Assembly: GCF_028683095.1 (NCBI RefSeq)
Contig: NZ_JAJUBC010000003.1
Span: 186,001 to 250,000 of the forward strand
DNA from: Enterovibrio gelatinilyticus
GTDB taxonomy: Bacteria; Pseudomonadota; Gammaproteobacteria; Enterobacterales; Vibrionaceae
Length of the DNA stretch: 64,000 nt
Direction of reading: 5' to 3'
Shown here piece by piece: positions 63,968 to 64,000 of this stretch; position 1 is the stretch's first letter, and the number at the start of each line of letters is the position of its first letter. The position numbers and the translations under genes were made by a program. The notes beneath the pieces are model-generated. The model was not told the DNA's origin and did no database searches. It saw only the letters and a list, made by a program, of their open reading frames with translations.

Positions 63968-64000
63968 ATGCGAGCAGGAAGTTTAAGCCTTGCAGTAACG
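63968..64000 (+). CDS. Start of an unidentified gene (partial)
   Basis: The final 33 bases read ATG with MRAGSLSLAV, after TAGGATTTAAAG as ribosome binding site. Too short to identify; the hydrophobic start could be a signal anchor. Confidence 0.35.
   Translation, partial: MRAGSLSLAVT

Overview
The window is one continuous stretch of a gammaproteobacterial chromosome, most likely from the Vibrionaceae (Vibrio, Grimontia, Enterovibrio or a relative). I infer this from protein types that are common together there: a VxrA-like kinase next to pntAB (the same arrangement as I remember for V. cholerae chromosome 2), a HlyU-family protein, an Lpp ending in YTK, an SgrR regulator and a DUF368 transporter. 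There are no rRNA or tRNA genes, no CRISPR array and no intact insertion sequence.

Layout. 1-23 kb holds housekeeping and envelope genes: vxrA-like fragment, pntBA, HlyU family, BASS-type transporter, 5'-nucleotidase, pirin, DUF368 (PopT), a copper/oxidase-assembly group (SCO plus PCuAC), Lpp facing an L,D-transpeptidase, MsrPQ, MATE and AEC transporters, and SgrR. 23.5-33.6 kb holds purine breakdown and uptake: puuD-allA-alc-uraD-puuE on the minus strand, then uraH, two NCS2 permeases and an 8-oxoguanine deaminase-like enzyme on the plus strand. 33.8-41.2 kb is a tight eight-gene minus-strand operon of the Ter type: two TerD-family proteins, two TelA-family proteins and four enzymes of the associated nucleoside-like-metabolite module. 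41.7-48.6 kb is accessory: PhyH-type dioxygenase, a secreted TagO/VasI-like protein, two esterases (one frameshifted), a flavodoxin-fold oxidoreductase and a MORN-variant/Sel1 repeat protein. 49.0-63.3 kb returns to purines and glyoxylate: a RutR-like TetR regulator, glxR-hyi-gcl, malate synthase, a GlcG-like protein, a GntR/FCD regulator and xdhABC-guaD.

How it fits together. The enzymes form an almost unbroken path: guanine (GuaD) to xanthine, xanthine (XdhABC) to urate, 8-oxoguanine to urate, urate (PuuD, UraH, UraD) to allantoin, PuuE to allantoate, Alc and AllA to glyoxylate plus urea, then either Gcl/GlxR to glycerate or malate synthase to malate. A palindrome, TTGTATACAA, recurs in the control regions of puuE/uraH, gcl, malate synthase and xdhA, and is the best candidate for the operator of the local GntR regulator. 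A RutR-like site lies over a candidate -35 of xdhA. The Ter operon and its accessory neighbours separate the two purine blocks and look like an inserted region.
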